DNA from: Rickettsiales bacterium Ac37b
GTDB lineage: Bacteria > Pseudomonadota > Alphaproteobacteria > Rickettsiales > Arcanibacteraceae
Direction of reading: 5' to 3'
NCBI GenBank assembly: GCA_000746585.2
Contig: CP009217.2
Coordinates: forward strand, 810,662-874,661
DNA: 64,000 bases
The notes beneath the pieces are model-generated. The model worked only from the letters and a program-made list of their open reading frames with translations. It did not search any database and had not been told where the DNA came from. Position numbers and translations under genes: made by a program. Positions 1 to 11,805 of the stretch are shown here, piece by piece (the first letter of the stretch is position 1; each line of letters begins with the position of its first letter).

Positions 1-802
1 AATGGAATTAGTAAACAACAATGTAGTAGAACAAATTGTGAGGCCTACTGGTTTAATAGACCCGTTATGTGAAGTACGTCCTGCACATAATCAGGTTGAA
101 GATTTGCTTAATGAAGCGCAACACATAGTAAAGAACAATCAACGTATATTAGTGACAACTTTAACTAAAAAAATGGCTGAGCAATTAACAGAATATTTAC
201 AAGAACTTAATATTAAAGTCTCATACTTACATTCAGAAGTGCATACTTTAGAACGTATAGAGATTATTAAGAAATTACGTAAAGGTGATATAGATATATT
301 AGTTGGTGTGAATTTATTACGAGAAGGTTTAGATATACCAGAATGCGCATTAGTGGCAATTTTAGATGCAGATAAAGAGGGCTTTTTACGTTCAGAAACG
401 AGTCTTATTCAAACTATTGGTAGAGCTGCGCGTAATATAGAAGGCAGAGTAATTTTATATGCAGATAAAATGACAGGCTCTTTGCAAAGAGCTTTATCTG
501 AAACCGAAAGACGTAGACAATTACAACTTGAGTATAATAAACAACATAATATAACCCCTGTCACAATCAAGAAAAATATTACTGAAATTTTAAGTAGTGT
601 TTATGAACACGATAGTAAAATTATTGATTTTGATAATGAAGTTATCTTACAAGGCAAGAACTTAAAAAAACGCATAGAAGAAATACGAAAAAAAATGTTT
701 AAGGCTGCAAGCGAATTAGAATTTGAAAAAGCGGCTAGCTACCGAGATGAGCTAAATAAATTACAAGCCCAGGCCTTACTCACCGAAGGAGATAATGACT
801 AA
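1..802 (+). CDS. uvrB: UvrABC system protein B, C-terminal part (cut by window edge)
   Basis: UvrB is the DNA-damage-verifying helicase of nucleotide excision repair; it is loaded by UvrA and recruits UvrC for incision. Only the last ~266 residues are here. Visible features are the family sequence [14 protein letters not shown] at the edge, the second RecA-like helicase fold with [10 protein letters not shown] (motif IV region), [11 protein letters not shown] and QTIGRAARN (motifs V-VI, about residues 104-145 of the visible part), and a C-terminal UVR domain (about 225-262, with [14 protein letters not shown]) that pairs with UvrC. The first ATG in the window is internal to the protein, so the real start lies upstream. 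About 190 bp of AT-rich DNA without visible features separates it from the next gene. Confidence 0.95.
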   Translation, partial: MELVNNNVVEQIVRPTGLIDPLCEVRPAHNQVEDLLNEAQHIVKNNQRILVTTLTKKMAEQLTEYLQELNIKVSYLHSEVHTLERIEIIKKLRKGDIDILVGVNLLREGLDIPECALVAILDADKEGFLRSETSLIQTIGRAARNIEGRVILYADKMTGSLQRALSETERRRQLQLEYNKQHNITPVTIKKNITEILSSVYEHDSKIIDFDNEVILQGKNLKKRIEEIRKKMFKAASELEFEKAASYRDELNKLQAQALLTEGDND

Positions 803-989
803 CAATACACTATAAAATAGTTAAAATATTAAGTATATAAGTATATGATGTAAAATTGTATCAGCAACTATATTAAAATTAATATATTTAATCGCCAGTA
901 ATCGATTAATACATAAAAGCTAACAACTTAATTAATCTTAATTAGTAATAGTTGATCTATTAAATAATAGATTATCAATATTATTAATT

Positions 990-3900
990 ATGAAACTCAT
1001 AAGGTATTTATTATTATATTTAGTTATTTATATACTACCTTTAACAAACCTCCATGCTACTGTTCCTACATGGACAGGAGCATTCCAGGTTAAAGAACCT
1101 ACATTTATAGCCATAGATAATAATCAAGATATTTACGTTACGAATGATTATATTAATATTTTTGATAAAAATTATAGCCCCAAACACCAGATCAGAACTA
1201 TAGGTAGCAGCGATAATCAATTCAATAAACCTAGGAAAATTGCTATAGATCCGGCTACTAACATGCTTTATGTAGTTGATACTCTAAATAACCGTATCCA
1301 AACAGTTAATACTACCAATTATTATATAGAGCCATTTGGCAGCAATGATTCGGAAGGAAGGTTGTATCGTCCATCTAGTATAATGTTTACTAAACATGGT
1401 ATATATATAGCTGATTATGCTAATAACCTTATTAAAATCCTTGATAAAAACCATACACATATAGAACAATTTGGTTCTGCTGGAAATAAGAATGGTCAAT
1501 TTTATCAACCTTGGGATATAGCTCATAAAGATTCAAAAGAAATATATGTTGGAGATTATGGTAACAATAGGGTTCAAGTATTTGATTCACAAGGTAATTT
1601 TTTAAAATCTATAGGACATGAAGGAGACCAAGAAGGTGAATTTCAATATGTACACGGCATTGCCTTAGATGGGAACAATAATTTATATGTAGTGGATTAT
1701 GGTAATAACCGAATACAAATTTTTAATCCTGAAGGTAACTATTTAGAACAACTAGGTAGTAGAGGAATTAAAAAAATGGGATTTAGAAACCCTTTTGGCA
1801 TTGCTATTAGTAAAACAGGTTTATTTTATGTAGCAGATCATAGCAATAACCGTGTAGTGTTATTATTTGATCCAAAAGCCTGGATAGAGCCAGGAGAGGT
1901 AACTATAGGAAATTTATCGTTGAATCAAGATTTAAAGTTGAAAGAAGGATATCATTTAAATGTAAAGAAATTAGCAGGAGACGTAACTATAGCAAATCAC
2001 CCTACAGAATCTGATGGTAAATTAACGATAGAATCAGGGGGAAGCTTAACGTCAGAAATTGGCAGTAGTATGCATGCATCAGAAATAGAGCTTGCTGGAG
2101 GAAAACTTGCATTTAATCAAATTATGGATTTGAGTATACCACTTACTTTAAGCGCTCCAAGTAACGAAATATCAGTTGGACAAGCAAGTGTTGTAACTTT
2201 AGGCAAAGTGAGTTCAGAACGCTCTAACATACTACTAAAGACAGGAACTGGTAATCTTATAGTAGGAAGTGAGTTTAATCACAAAGGTAATACAGATATT
2301 AGAGAAGGAAGTTTCACATTAAATAATGCTAAGCTACTAGGTAGCGTACAAATCCAGGCAGGAGGGGAATTAAAAGGTATAGGCGAAATTACTGGTAATA
2401 TAGATAATTTAGGCAAAATATCGCCAGGACTACCGCTTGGGGTATTAAAAGTAAGTGGAGATTATCACCAAGGTATTGGGGGTAGTTTAAGTAGTACTAT
2501 ATCAGTAGTATCTAATCCTGTAGCAGGAGTTGATAACAGTTTCTTATCAATATCGGGTAAGACAACTATAGAAGGTAGTAAGCTGCTCATCACTGCGCTG
2601 GATGGCCACTATGAAGATGAGGCAAAATATACTTTGTTAGAAGCAGAGGGAGGCATTGAAGGAGAATTTGGAGAACATATCTTAGACATAGTTGGTCCAT
2701 ATACAGGTAGCTTATTATATGGCGAAAATAAAGTATCTCTATTATTAAAAAAAACCGATTTAGTAGATTTAATAGAGGTAAGTAATGAAAATTCAGATTT
2801 TAATACTTCAACCAATTATAAGCTTGCAAGTTATATAGATAGTATAGTAGATGAAGCCGATTATGATTTAGATATAGTCATAGGCGATCTCCATAATATG
2901 AATAGTAGAGAAGCTTTAGATAAAACGTTAGATAGTATATCTCCTCATCGTAATTTAGTAGCTAATTATGTAAGCCATGATGTGGGTAGTTGGGTAAATA
3001 GTATAGTACATTCTAGGTTAGATACAGCACACTATATAGAAGATGAAAACATAACCGAACCAGTAAGTTTTAGCTATAATAACCATACAGGAATAAAGCT
3101 AACCAATAGAACCAAAACAGGTTTAACCATGGGCATAGGAGAATTATTATGTAGTAATACGCTAGATTCTTCTAAACATCAAATATGGTTTACACCTTTT
3201 GGCTATTTGGTAGATCAAGACACTGATAATAACCGATATGGTTATGACGCAAAGACTGGGGGGATAGTAGTAGGATATGATACCAAATATACAAAAGATA
3301 TAATCCTGGGAGGATCATTAGGTTATTATGAATCAAAAATAGATTATAAAAACTCAATAAAAAATGATAACAAAATTAAAGGATTATTTGGTACGTTATA
3401 TGGTAAAAAAGAATGGGAAAATAAGGTAGACGATTATTATGTCAAAGGTTCAATATATATAGGCTATAATAGAAATAATTTAAAAAGGTATATAGAATTA
3501 AATAAGGAAGAAGATTATATCGCAGAGAGCAATTATGCGTCATATAGCTTAAATCCTAGGATAGAACTAGGCTATAATTATAGATTCTGTAATAATACAG
3601 TTATAACCCCATATGTAGCAAGCGAATATGGTATGCTGTTTGCAAAAGGCTACACTGAGAAGGGGGCCGGAGCATTAAATATGCGTGTTAAAGGAGGCAA
3701 ATATCAAGAATGGTCAAATGAAATAGGAGCCAAAATAAGTAAAAAATATAAACTCACTAACGAGATAACCGAAGCACTCGAAGAGCTATATATTACTGGT
3801 AAGCTTAGCTACATAAACAAGAAGCCTATCAAGAAATATGATAGAATAAGAGCAAATTTTGTGGGCATATTAGGAGATTATATAAGTAATAATGACGTGA

Positions 3901-4043
3901 ATGTAAGAAATGAGATATCACCGTCGTTATTGGTTGAATGGCATAAAAGTAATGGTTTAATATTTGGCGCAGGATATAGTGGAAAATTTAGCAAAAAGTA
4001 TCATGCTCATGAAGCTATCTTTAAAATTGCACTCTATTTTTGA
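990..4043 (+). CDS. Autotransporter with an N-terminal six-bladed NHL beta-propeller
   Basis: Predicted type V secretion protein of 1017 residues. An N-terminal signal peptide ends near LHA (residue 23). Residues ~31-297 hold six NHL-type blades; the best ones read FNKPRKIAIDPATNMLYVVD, FQYVHGIALDGNNNLYVVD and FRNPFGIAISKTG-FYVADHSNNR, each followed by NNRIQIF-like strands. Residues ~300-600 look like an autotransporter passenger beta-helix, including the stretch LLKTGTGNLIVGSEFNHKGN and a G-I-GEITGNIDNLGKISPG stretch typical of passenger-associated repeats. Residues ~740-1017 fit an autotransporter beta-barrel and end in the aromatic residue expected of outer-membrane proteins (IALYF). Family knowledge: the barrel inserts in the outer membrane and exposes the passenger. 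The propeller suggests binding of protein or glycan, but the ligand is unknown. Single gene, with a repeat element just downstream. Confidence 0.85.
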   Translation: MKLIRYLLLYLVIYILPLTNLHATVPTWTGAFQVKEPTFIAIDNNQDIYVTNDYINIFDKNYSPKHQIRTIGSSDNQFNKPRKIAIDPATNMLYVVDTLNNRIQTVNTTNYYIEPFGSNDSEGRLYRPSSIMFTKHGIYIADYANNLIKILDKNHTHIEQFGSAGNKNGQFYQPWDIAHKDSKEIYVGDYGNNRVQVFDSQGNFLKSIGHEGDQEGEFQYVHGIALDGNNNLYVVDYGNNRIQIFNPEGNYLEQLGSRGIKKMGFRNPFGIAISKTGLFYVADHSNNRVVLLFDPKAWIEPGEVTIGNLSLNQDLKLKEGYHLNVKKLAGDVTIANHPTESDGKLTIESGGSLTSEIGSSMHASEIELAGGKLAFNQIMDLSIPLTLSAPSNEISVGQASVVTLGKVSSERSNILLKTGTGNLIVGSEFNHKGNTDIREGSFTLNNAKLLGSVQIQAGGELKGIGEITGNIDNLGKISPGLPLGVLKVSGDYHQGIGGSLSSTISVVSNPVAGVDNSFLSISGKTTIEGSKLLITALDGHYEDEAKYTLLEAEGGIEGEFGEHILDIVGPYTGSLLYGENKVSLLLKKTDLVDLIEVSNENSDFNTSTNYKLASYIDSIVDEADYDLDIVIGDLHNMNSREALDKTLDSISPHRNLVANYVSHDVGSWVNSIVHSRLDTAHYIEDENITEPVSFSYNNHTGIKLTNRTKTGLTMGIGELLCSNTLDSSKHQIWFTPFGYLVDQDTDNNRYGYDAKTGGIVVGYDTKYTKDIILGGSLGYYESKIDYKNSIKNDNKIKGLFGTLYGKKEWENKVDDYYVKGSIYIGYNRNNLKRYIELNKEEDYIAESNYASYSLNPRIELGYNYRFCNNTVITPYVASEYGMLFAKGYTEKGAGALNMRVKGGKYQEWSNEIGAKISKKYKLTNEITEALEELYITGKLSYINKKPIKKYDRIRANFVGILGDYISNNDVNVRNEISPSLLVEWHKSNGLIFGAGYSGKFSKKYHAHEAIFKIALYF

Positions 4044-4070
4044 AAAGCTTTATAATCAAGTATTAGTTTT

Positions 4071-4271
4071 ATAGTAAATTAAGTTGTATTTGCGACTATG
4101 GCAGATAGAGCAAAGCCTACAAATAGTAAGAGAGCTTTGAGCTATAGCAAAGGCAATTTAAAATAATACGAGGCGCAAAGCGTAGAAATACTATTGTAGA
4201 CAACGAACAACAAAGTAATATTTAAATTGCCACAGTTATAACCGCGTCCCAGATTCAAATCAATTTACTAT
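4071..4271. repeat. Composite nested palindromic element, copy 1
   Basis: The ends are inverted repeats: left TAAATTAAGTTGTATTTG and right CAAATCAATTTACTAT. Inside, positions 4152-4231 form a second palindromic unit bounded by GGCAATTTAAA and its complement TTTAAATTGCC. A nearly identical element lies at 11196-11399. The outer unit without the inner one is seen at 27339-27440. This reads as one small mobile palindrome inserted in another. No open reading frame is present. Confidence 0.8.
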
Positions 4272-4307
4272 AGTAAAATTTATGACTTTCTAGCATGTTA
4301 TAGCCAA

Positions 4308-4503
4308 ATCATTAAATATCTGGATAAAAAAATCAGTGTTATCTGACCTGGATGGGAAAGAGGTATATTATACTAAGGCTAATTTACAAAAATAAATTAT
4401 AGAATCTAAGAAAATTGAAATGTCTTCTGCAGGTAAACAAAGATTTGTTGATAAGCTAATGGAAGAGTTAAGAAAAAACTCCGCGACAAACTTAGTTATG
4501 TAA
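4308..4503 (+). pseudogene. Decayed gene remnant
   Basis: The DNA reads as coding in pieces: IIKYLDKKIS in one frame, then SDLDGKEVYYTKANLQK in the next frame, a TAA stop at 4393-4395, and then IIESKKIEMSSAGKQRFVD and KLMEELRKNSATNLVM in that same frame up to a TAA at 4501-4503. The protein-like composition and continuing frame suggest a gene broken by a frameshift and a stop. I do not recognise the parent family. A 27-codon ORF from 4420 could still be translated. Positions 4504-4619 show nothing. Confidence 0.4.
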
Positions 4504-4619
4504 GAAGTCATTATATCAGCCATAAATTACCTGAATTATCGATTAGGAAATCTTTGATATTCCTATACAATCTGTTACATCAATGTATTACTGAATGTCC
4601 AATTTTAGCTATAGGTAGC

Positions 4620-6461
4620 TTAGTCTTTTGCCATATCATCAAGCTCTATCCACCTTATTTCCGATTCTTCTAATTCTTGCTTTTTGGCTACCAGTTTTTC
4701 GGTAGTTTCTAAAAATACATTATGGTTAATATTATATAGATCTACCGTCGCCATTTTTTCTTCTAATGCTTTTATTTCTAAAGACAATGCTTCTATTTTT
4801 GAAGGTAAAAGCTCTAATTCTCGCTTATATTTATAAGAAAGTTTATTCTCTTTAGGAGTATTATTATGGCTAATTTTATCTTTTGATAACTTAGTATCAC
4901 TATTTTTGCTGATCAGATGAGAATTTTTTGCTTCTAGACGGTAATCGCTATACCCTCCTATATAATCATTGATAACACCTTTCTCTTCAAACACCATAGT
5001 ACGGGTTACTATACGATCTAAAAAGTCTCGATCATGACTAACAATAATTAATGTTCCTTCATAATTACTTAGCATATCTTGTAACATATCAAGCGTATCT
5101 ATATCTAAATCATTGGTAGGTTCATCTAAAATTAATAAATTCCCAGGATTGATTAATATTTTGGCAAGCAGCAATCTATTTGCTTCCCCGCCTGATAAAC
5201 TACCTACAGGAAATTTAGCTTGTTTTGGGTCAAAAAGAAAATCTTTTAAGTATGCTACCACATGTCTGGAAGAGTTATACAAAAATACAGTGTCTCCTCC
5301 TTCTGGACATAATGTTTGCCATAAAGTTTGTTCTGGATCTAGCGACTCTCGTTTTTGATCAAAATAAGATAAGTTAACAGTAGGACCTAATTTGATACTT
5401 CCCTGCTGTGCTGATAGAGCACCAGTGATGAGTTTTAAAAAAGTAGTTTTACCAGTGCCATTTTTACCAATGATACCTATACGCTCTCCTTTAATAATAC
5501 GCATGGAGAAATTTTTTAATATCGGTTTTGTAGATGAAATATCATTAAAAGCATAGCTTACATTATCCATCTCAAGTACCATTTTAGAGGCCATACTACT
5601 CGGTAAAGGAGGAAGCTTTATTGAGCTACTTGCCTTGGTATAATTGTTTCTATCAATTCTAAGTTTTGATCTAAGCTCAAACAATTTCCTTAAGCGTCCC
5701 TGATTACGCTTACGTCTTGCCGTTACTCCATGTGCAAGCCAAAGATTTTCTTCATCTACTTTTTTACCTAATTTCTCTAGCTCTTTTATTTCCTGTTCTA
5801 TTATTTCAGTAGACCATTCATCAAATGAAGCAAAACCCTGATTACACGTTCTAACATTACCTTGATTTAACCATAATACTTTTGTGGAAATAGACTTTAA
5901 AAATTCACGATCATGACTAATACATAAAACTCCTCCCTTATAACGCTTCAGAAAATTTTCAAGCCAATTAATAGATGCTATATCTAAGTGATTGGTTGGT
6001 TCATCAAGTAAGAGTATATCTGGTTCTGAAACTAGTGCCTGCGCTAAAGCAGTTCTACGTATTTTCCCTCCTGATAATTCCGATAATAAATCATTTCCAT
6101 TAAGATCAAGAGCTTCTAGTATAATATCTGCCTTATAATATAATTCTTCTTTACTTTGCAACGAATTTGTAATTATACCTTGAATCACATATTCGCGCAC
6201 AGTAATGTCTTGAGAAGGAGATAAGCTTTGAGATAAATAACCTATAATTATTCCTGGTTTTTTATATACGACCCCCTTATCATATTCAATTTTACTAGCA
6301 ATAACATTCATTAAAGTGCTTTTACCTGAACCATTTCTACCAACTAAGGCAATTTTATCACCAGCAAATATTTGTAGCGATACAGAAGTAAATAGTGGTT
6401 TACCACCAAAGGCTAACTGAATGTCTTGCAAGGATAATAAGGGAAGAGATTTATTTTTCAT
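4620..6461 (-). CDS. uup: ABC-F family ATPase, Uup-like
   Basis: Cytosolic protein of 613 residues with two ABC ATPase domains and no membrane segment, as in ABC-F proteins, which act on ribosomes or on DNA and translation quality control. Domain 1 has Walker A GRNGSGKST (41-49), signature LSGGK (129-133) and Walker B ILLLDEP (149-155). Domain 2 has Walker A GKNGTGKT (332-339), signature LSGGE (422-426) and LLILDEPTNDLD. A charged linker between them (~220-285) and a C-terminal lysine/glutamate-rich coiled coil (~540-600) match Uup rather than EttA or YbiT. Single gene, convergent with the preceding region. The assignment to Uup within ABC-F rests on the C-terminal coiled coil. Confidence 0.85.
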   Translation of the reverse strand: MKNKSLPLLSLQDIQLAFGGKPLFTSVSLQIFAGDKIALVGRNGSGKSTLMNVIASKIEYDKGVVYKKPGIIIGYLSQSLSPSQDITVREYVIQGIITNSLQSKEELYYKADIILEALDLNGNDLLSELSGGKIRRTALAQALVSEPDILLLDEPTNHLDIASINWLENFLKRYKGGVLCISHDREFLKSISTKVLWLNQGNVRTCNQGFASFDEWSTEIIEQEIKELEKLGKKVDEENLWLAHGVTARRKRNQGRLRKLFELRSKLRIDRNNYTKASSSIKLPPLPSSMASKMVLEMDNVSYAFNDISSTKPILKNFSMRIIKGERIGIIGKNGTGKTTFLKLITGALSAQQGSIKLGPTVNLSYFDQKRESLDPEQTLWQTLCPEGGDTVFLYNSSRHVVAYLKDFLFDPKQAKFPVGSLSGGEANRLLLAKILINPGNLLILDEPTNDLDIDTLDMLQDMLSNYEGTLIIVSHDRDFLDRIVTRTMVFEEKGVINDYIGGYSDYRLEAKNSHLISKNSDTKLSKDKISHNNTPKENKLSYKYKRELELLPSKIEALSLEIKALEEKMATVDLYNINHNVFLETTEKLVAKKQELEESEIRWIELDDMAKD

Positions 6462-6612
6462 ATACTCAATAAATTAAATTACTCATCTCAAAAAATTTTA
6501 TAGCATAATTTAATAATTTTGGCTGTTTGTCTATTGATTATTTGTCTAATTATCTTATAGTACCATGTAACGAGAATCTTAGTTAATATGTATTAATATT
6601 TGGAGACAAATC

Positions 6613-7326
6613 ATGCATCAAAACAATACTACTAGCATTTTTTCTTCTATCAGCAAAGATGTTCAAAGCACTTTATCACATATAACAAATAACGTCAAAA
6701 ATATAATGGCAAAGAGTAGCCCAAATAACTTTCTTAAAAATATGCATGATGTAGTAGTAAGTACTTCAGCCTTTATCCTTAATAAAGCTAACATCTTCAA
6801 TTTAATCAGTAAAGATTCTTTAAAATGGTATGTAAACTATGCTTTTTTTGGTTTAGAAATTAGAGGATTAAAATCATTATTACCATCTCTCGGAGAATCT
6901 TTTTTACCTAACATTATTAGTAAGCATATGTCAGGTATAATAGTGGGTGCTACCATACAAGGTAACTCCGAATGTAGTTGGCAAGTAAAATTAGCTAGTA
7001 CATCACCTGTATTAGGTGCATTGGTAGGAGGCATCCATGGAGGTATATGCTGTGCTACTATCAGTAGTGCTATGAACACGTTTGAAAGTTTAGCTCCAGA
7101 TGAATATAAAGTACATGCAAAAATGCTAGGTTTTATTGCCACTACCTCTCTTGCTAGTCATGTTATGTGCTTTAATGAAAAATTTATATATAATTGGCAT
7201 CAAGAAGGGTTTAAACATGCTATGAATGAAGCTAACAGCCATCTATCAGAAAATGTAAAAAGTTTTGTTCAAAAATTAAAATTTGAAAAAGCAGAGCCAG
7301 TCAAGGCCAGTTGTTGTTGTAAATAA
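6613..7326 (+). CDS. Uncharacterised protein with glycine-rich hydrophobic centre and CCCK C-terminus
   Basis: A 237-residue protein that I do not recognise. The start ATG is preceded by GGAGAC at a good distance. Residues 1-50 are polar and serine/asparagine-rich. Residues ~75-165 are moderately hydrophobic and small-residue-rich (MSGIIVGATIQG, LGALVGGIHGGICCATISS), which could insert in a membrane or pack as a helical bundle. The C-terminus is lysine-rich and ends SCCCK. Such a tail could bind metal, form disulfides or, if the protein reached a eukaryotic host cell, be lipidated; none of this is shown. There is no signal peptide and no operon partner: uup is divergent upstream and recF follows beyond a repeat. 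Confidence 0.65.
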   Translation: MHQNNTTSIFSSISKDVQSTLSHITNNVKNIMAKSSPNNFLKNMHDVVVSTSAFILNKANIFNLISKDSLKWYVNYAFFGLEIRGLKSLLPSLGESFLPNIISKHMSGIIVGATIQGNSECSWQVKLASTSPVLGALVGGIHGGICCATISSAMNTFESLAPDEYKVHAKMLGFIATTSLASHVMCFNEKFIYNWHQEGFKHAMNEANSHLSENVKSFVQKLKFEKAEPVKASCCCK

Positions 7327-7370
7327 AATCTTTTGCATAATATTTAGAAATTTAGTACTACTTATTATAT

Positions 7371-7467
7371 GTAGTTTCAAAGGAGATGACACTCGGAATG
7401 AGGAGCCTACGCCTACTATAGCTAGGAGAGCGACGAATAACAAATATGTATCTTTATTTGAAACTAC
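7371..7467. repeat. Single-unit palindromic element (core family), upstream of recF
   Basis: Perfect 11-bp terminal inverted repeats GTAGTTTCAAA (7371-7381) and TTTGAAACTAC (7457-7467) enclose a core reading GAATGAGGAGC-CTACGCCTACTATAGCTAGGAGAGCGACG. The core matches the elements near 15980, 20853, 59473 and 60227. The right end lies only 26 bp before the probable recF start, so recF must be transcribed through or out of the element. Confidence 0.75.
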
Positions 7468-7493
7468 TATAGTGTGTGAGAATTTCGTATATA

Positions 7494-8615
7494 ATGAATA
7501 ATATCTTAGCAATTAATAAGCTAGTGCTGAAGAATTTTCGTAATCACAATGATCTTAATTGGAATCTAACAGAAAAGCCCATTGTGATTACTGGTAAAAA
7601 TGGAGCAGGCAAAACAAATATTCTAGAAGCAGTATCATTACTTGCTCCTGGTAGAGGTATGCGTAATGCTAAATTAACTGAGTTAGATCAATATCTCACG
7701 AATGATGAACAAAAAATAAAGAATTGGTCCATTGAATCAATAGCCGCAAGTAGTTTTGGTATTACAGAGATCATTACTCATCGTGCATATAGTGACCTAG
7801 AGAATAGTAATAAAAGAGTTATAAAGGTCAATGATAAACCTTTGAAACAACAATCGGAATTAACTAAACTATTAAATATAATATGGTTAATACCACAAAT
7901 GGATTATTTATTTTTATCAGGGAGTTCTACAAGACGTAAATTTTTTGATAGATTAGTTTTTAATTTTTTTCCTGATCATGCAGAATATTTAACTAATTAT
8001 GAAAATGCTATGCGTGAACGTGCAAAATTACTTAAAGAAAATAGATATGATAATTATTGGCTTAACGCTCTAGAACACACAATGGCAGAAACAGGTGTTG
8101 CTATTGCTTCTGCACGCGTACAAGTTCTTGAATATTTAAAGAGTTATATGAAGAGGCTAAATAGTTGTTTTCCAAAAGCATTATTAGATATTAGTGGTAC
8201 ATTAGAAACAGCTATAGTAAAAATATCTGCTACAGCGCTGGAAGAAAATTTTAGAGCAGAGCTTAGTAGTGCGCGGAGTTTAGATGTACTATCTGGTCGT
8301 ACAACTACTGGCATTCATCGAAGTGATCTGTTAGTATATCATGAAGAAAAAAATATAGAGGCTAGTTCTTGCTCAACTGGTGAACAAAAAGCATTATTGA
8401 TTTCAATAATTTTAGCTTTAGTTAAAGCAAAAATAGAGCTTTTTGCATCAGTACCTATATTATTACTTGATGAAATCGTAGCTCATCTTGATGACATAAG
8501 GAAAGAAGCATTATTTGTTGAGCTACTAGATTTAAAAACCCAAGTATGGATGACAAGTACTAAAGCCAATATATTTGAGAGTTTAAAAAATAATGCTCAA
8601 TTTATAGAATTATAG
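7494..8615 (+). CDS. recF: DNA replication and repair protein RecF
   Basis: RecF helps load RecA at single-strand gaps as part of the RecFOR pathway. The 373-residue protein has Walker A GKNGAGKT (34-41), the RecF-type sequence LIPQMDYLFLSGSSTRRKFFDRLV, a TGIHRSDL motif, the signature region SCSTGEQKA and Walker B ILLLDEIVAHLD. I chose the ATG at 7494 (MNNILAINKLVLKNFRNH) because RecF proteins begin only a few residues before the K-NFRN motif; an in-frame ATG at 7476 would add six residues. No strong ribosome binding site is visible. gyrB follows after 75 bp; dnaA and dnaN, often next to recF, are not in the window. Confidence 0.93.
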   Translation: MNNILAINKLVLKNFRNHNDLNWNLTEKPIVITGKNGAGKTNILEAVSLLAPGRGMRNAKLTELDQYLTNDEQKIKNWSIESIAASSFGITEIITHRAYSDLENSNKRVIKVNDKPLKQQSELTKLLNIIWLIPQMDYLFLSGSSTRRKFFDRLVFNFFPDHAEYLTNYENAMRERAKLLKENRYDNYWLNALEHTMAETGVAIASARVQVLEYLKSYMKRLNSCFPKALLDISGTLETAIVKISATALEENFRAELSSARSLDVLSGRTTTGIHRSDLLVYHEEKNIEASSCSTGEQKALLISIILALVKAKIELFASVPILLLDEIVAHLDDIRKEALFVELLDLKTQVWMTSTKANIFESLKNNAQFIEL

Positions 8616-8678
8616 TTGATGCAGGAAATTTATTTTAGTGTTACACTGAAAATTATTATTGTAAAGTATTATTAGTAA

Positions 8679-11102
<2,424 letters not shown>

Positions 11103-11148
11103 TTTTATAGCAAAAAAGTGATTTACTAAGTCTTTAAAAGTAGAGTTG

Positions 11149-11166
11149 GGGCGATTACAATCGCCC
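11149..11166 (+). terminator. Hairpin after gyrB
   Basis: GGGCGAT (11149-11155), loop TACA, ATCGCCC (11160-11166). It is a strong GC-rich stem in AT-rich surroundings, 47 bp after the gyrB stop. It lacks a clear run of T, so intrinsic termination is probable but not certain. Confidence 0.5.
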
Positions 11167-11195
11167 ACCTTGTTAAGTATGTTGTCTCTTGCATT

Positions 11196-11399
11196 ATAGG
11201 AAATTAAGTTGTATTTGGTACTAGTAGGGATAAGCGAATCCTACAATTACTAGTAGAGCTTTGAGCTATAGCAAAGGCAATTTAAAAATACGAGGCGTGA
11301 GGCAGAAAGCGTAGAAATACTATTGTAGGCAACGAACAACAAAGTAATATTTAATTGCCACAGCTATAAACGCGTCCCGGATTCAAATCAATTTACTAT
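11196..11399. repeat. Composite nested palindromic element, copy 2
   Basis: Near-copy of the element at 4071-4271 with the same ends (left AAATTAAGTTGTATTTG, right CAAATCAATTTACTAT). The inner unit at 11276-11359 is bounded by GGCAATTTAAA and TTTAATTGCC. Relative to copy 1, the left arm differs (GGTACTAGTAGGGATAAGCG) and the inner core has a small insertion (GTGAGGCAGA), while the stretch from GTAGAAATACTATTGTAG to the right end is almost identical. It fills the gap between gyrB and acpS. Confidence 0.8.
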
Positions 11400-11403
11400 A
11401 GTA

Positions 11404-11805
11404 TTATATAGCTTCAATTATCACATATGCAATCGCTAATGGATATTCGTCACTCAAGGATAAGTGAATTCTTGGTACATGATTTGAAGGCATAGCATTA
11501 GTTAATTGTTCTTTAGTATTGTTATGCAAAATAATAAAGGGGCGTCCATAACTATCATTCAAAATTTCAATTTGATTAAAAGTTATTTTATTACGTATTC
11601 CAAGGCCTGTAGCTTTTGCGTACGCTTCTTTTGCTGCAAATCTTTTTGCTAAATAATATGAAGAGCGTTTTGGAGAGGAAAATTTTTGGCTTTCAATTAT
11701 TTCATTATGAGTAAAGACTCTGTTTAAGAATTTATAACCAAATTTAGTTATTAAATTCTCTATCCTTTCAATATTTACGATATCAGTGCCTATACCTACA
11801 ATCAT
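11404..11805 (-). CDS. acpS: Holo-[acyl-carrier-protein] synthase
   Basis: Transfers 4'-phosphopantetheine from CoA to a serine of apo-ACP, which activates ACP for fatty acid synthesis. The 133-residue length is normal. It starts with MIVGIGTDIVNIERIE, which holds the conserved Mg-binding aspartate (residue 8), and has RFAAKEAYAKATGLGI with the conserved glutamate, then LSLSDEYPLAIAYVI. Its ATG overlaps the pdxJ stop codon (ATGA), so translation is probably coupled. The pdxJ-acpS pair is a long-conserved proteobacterial arrangement. It is last in the rluC-pdxJ-acpS operon. Confidence 0.95.
   Translation of the reverse strand: MIVGIGTDIVNIERIENLITKFGYKFLNRVFTHNEIIESQKFSSPKRSSYYLAKRFAAKEAYAKATGLGIRNKITFNQIEILNDSYGRPFIILHNNTKEQLTNAMPSNHVPRIHLSLSDEYPLAIAYVIIEAI

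Noticed and set aside
4071-4271. CRISPR array or direct-repeat cluster
   Set aside because: Repeats are inverted within one element and scattered between genes; there is no regular repeat-spacer pattern and no cas gene.
7476-7493. Earlier ATG for recF, overlapping the palindromic element region
   Set aside because: It adds six residues not expected in RecF, and it has no better ribosome site.
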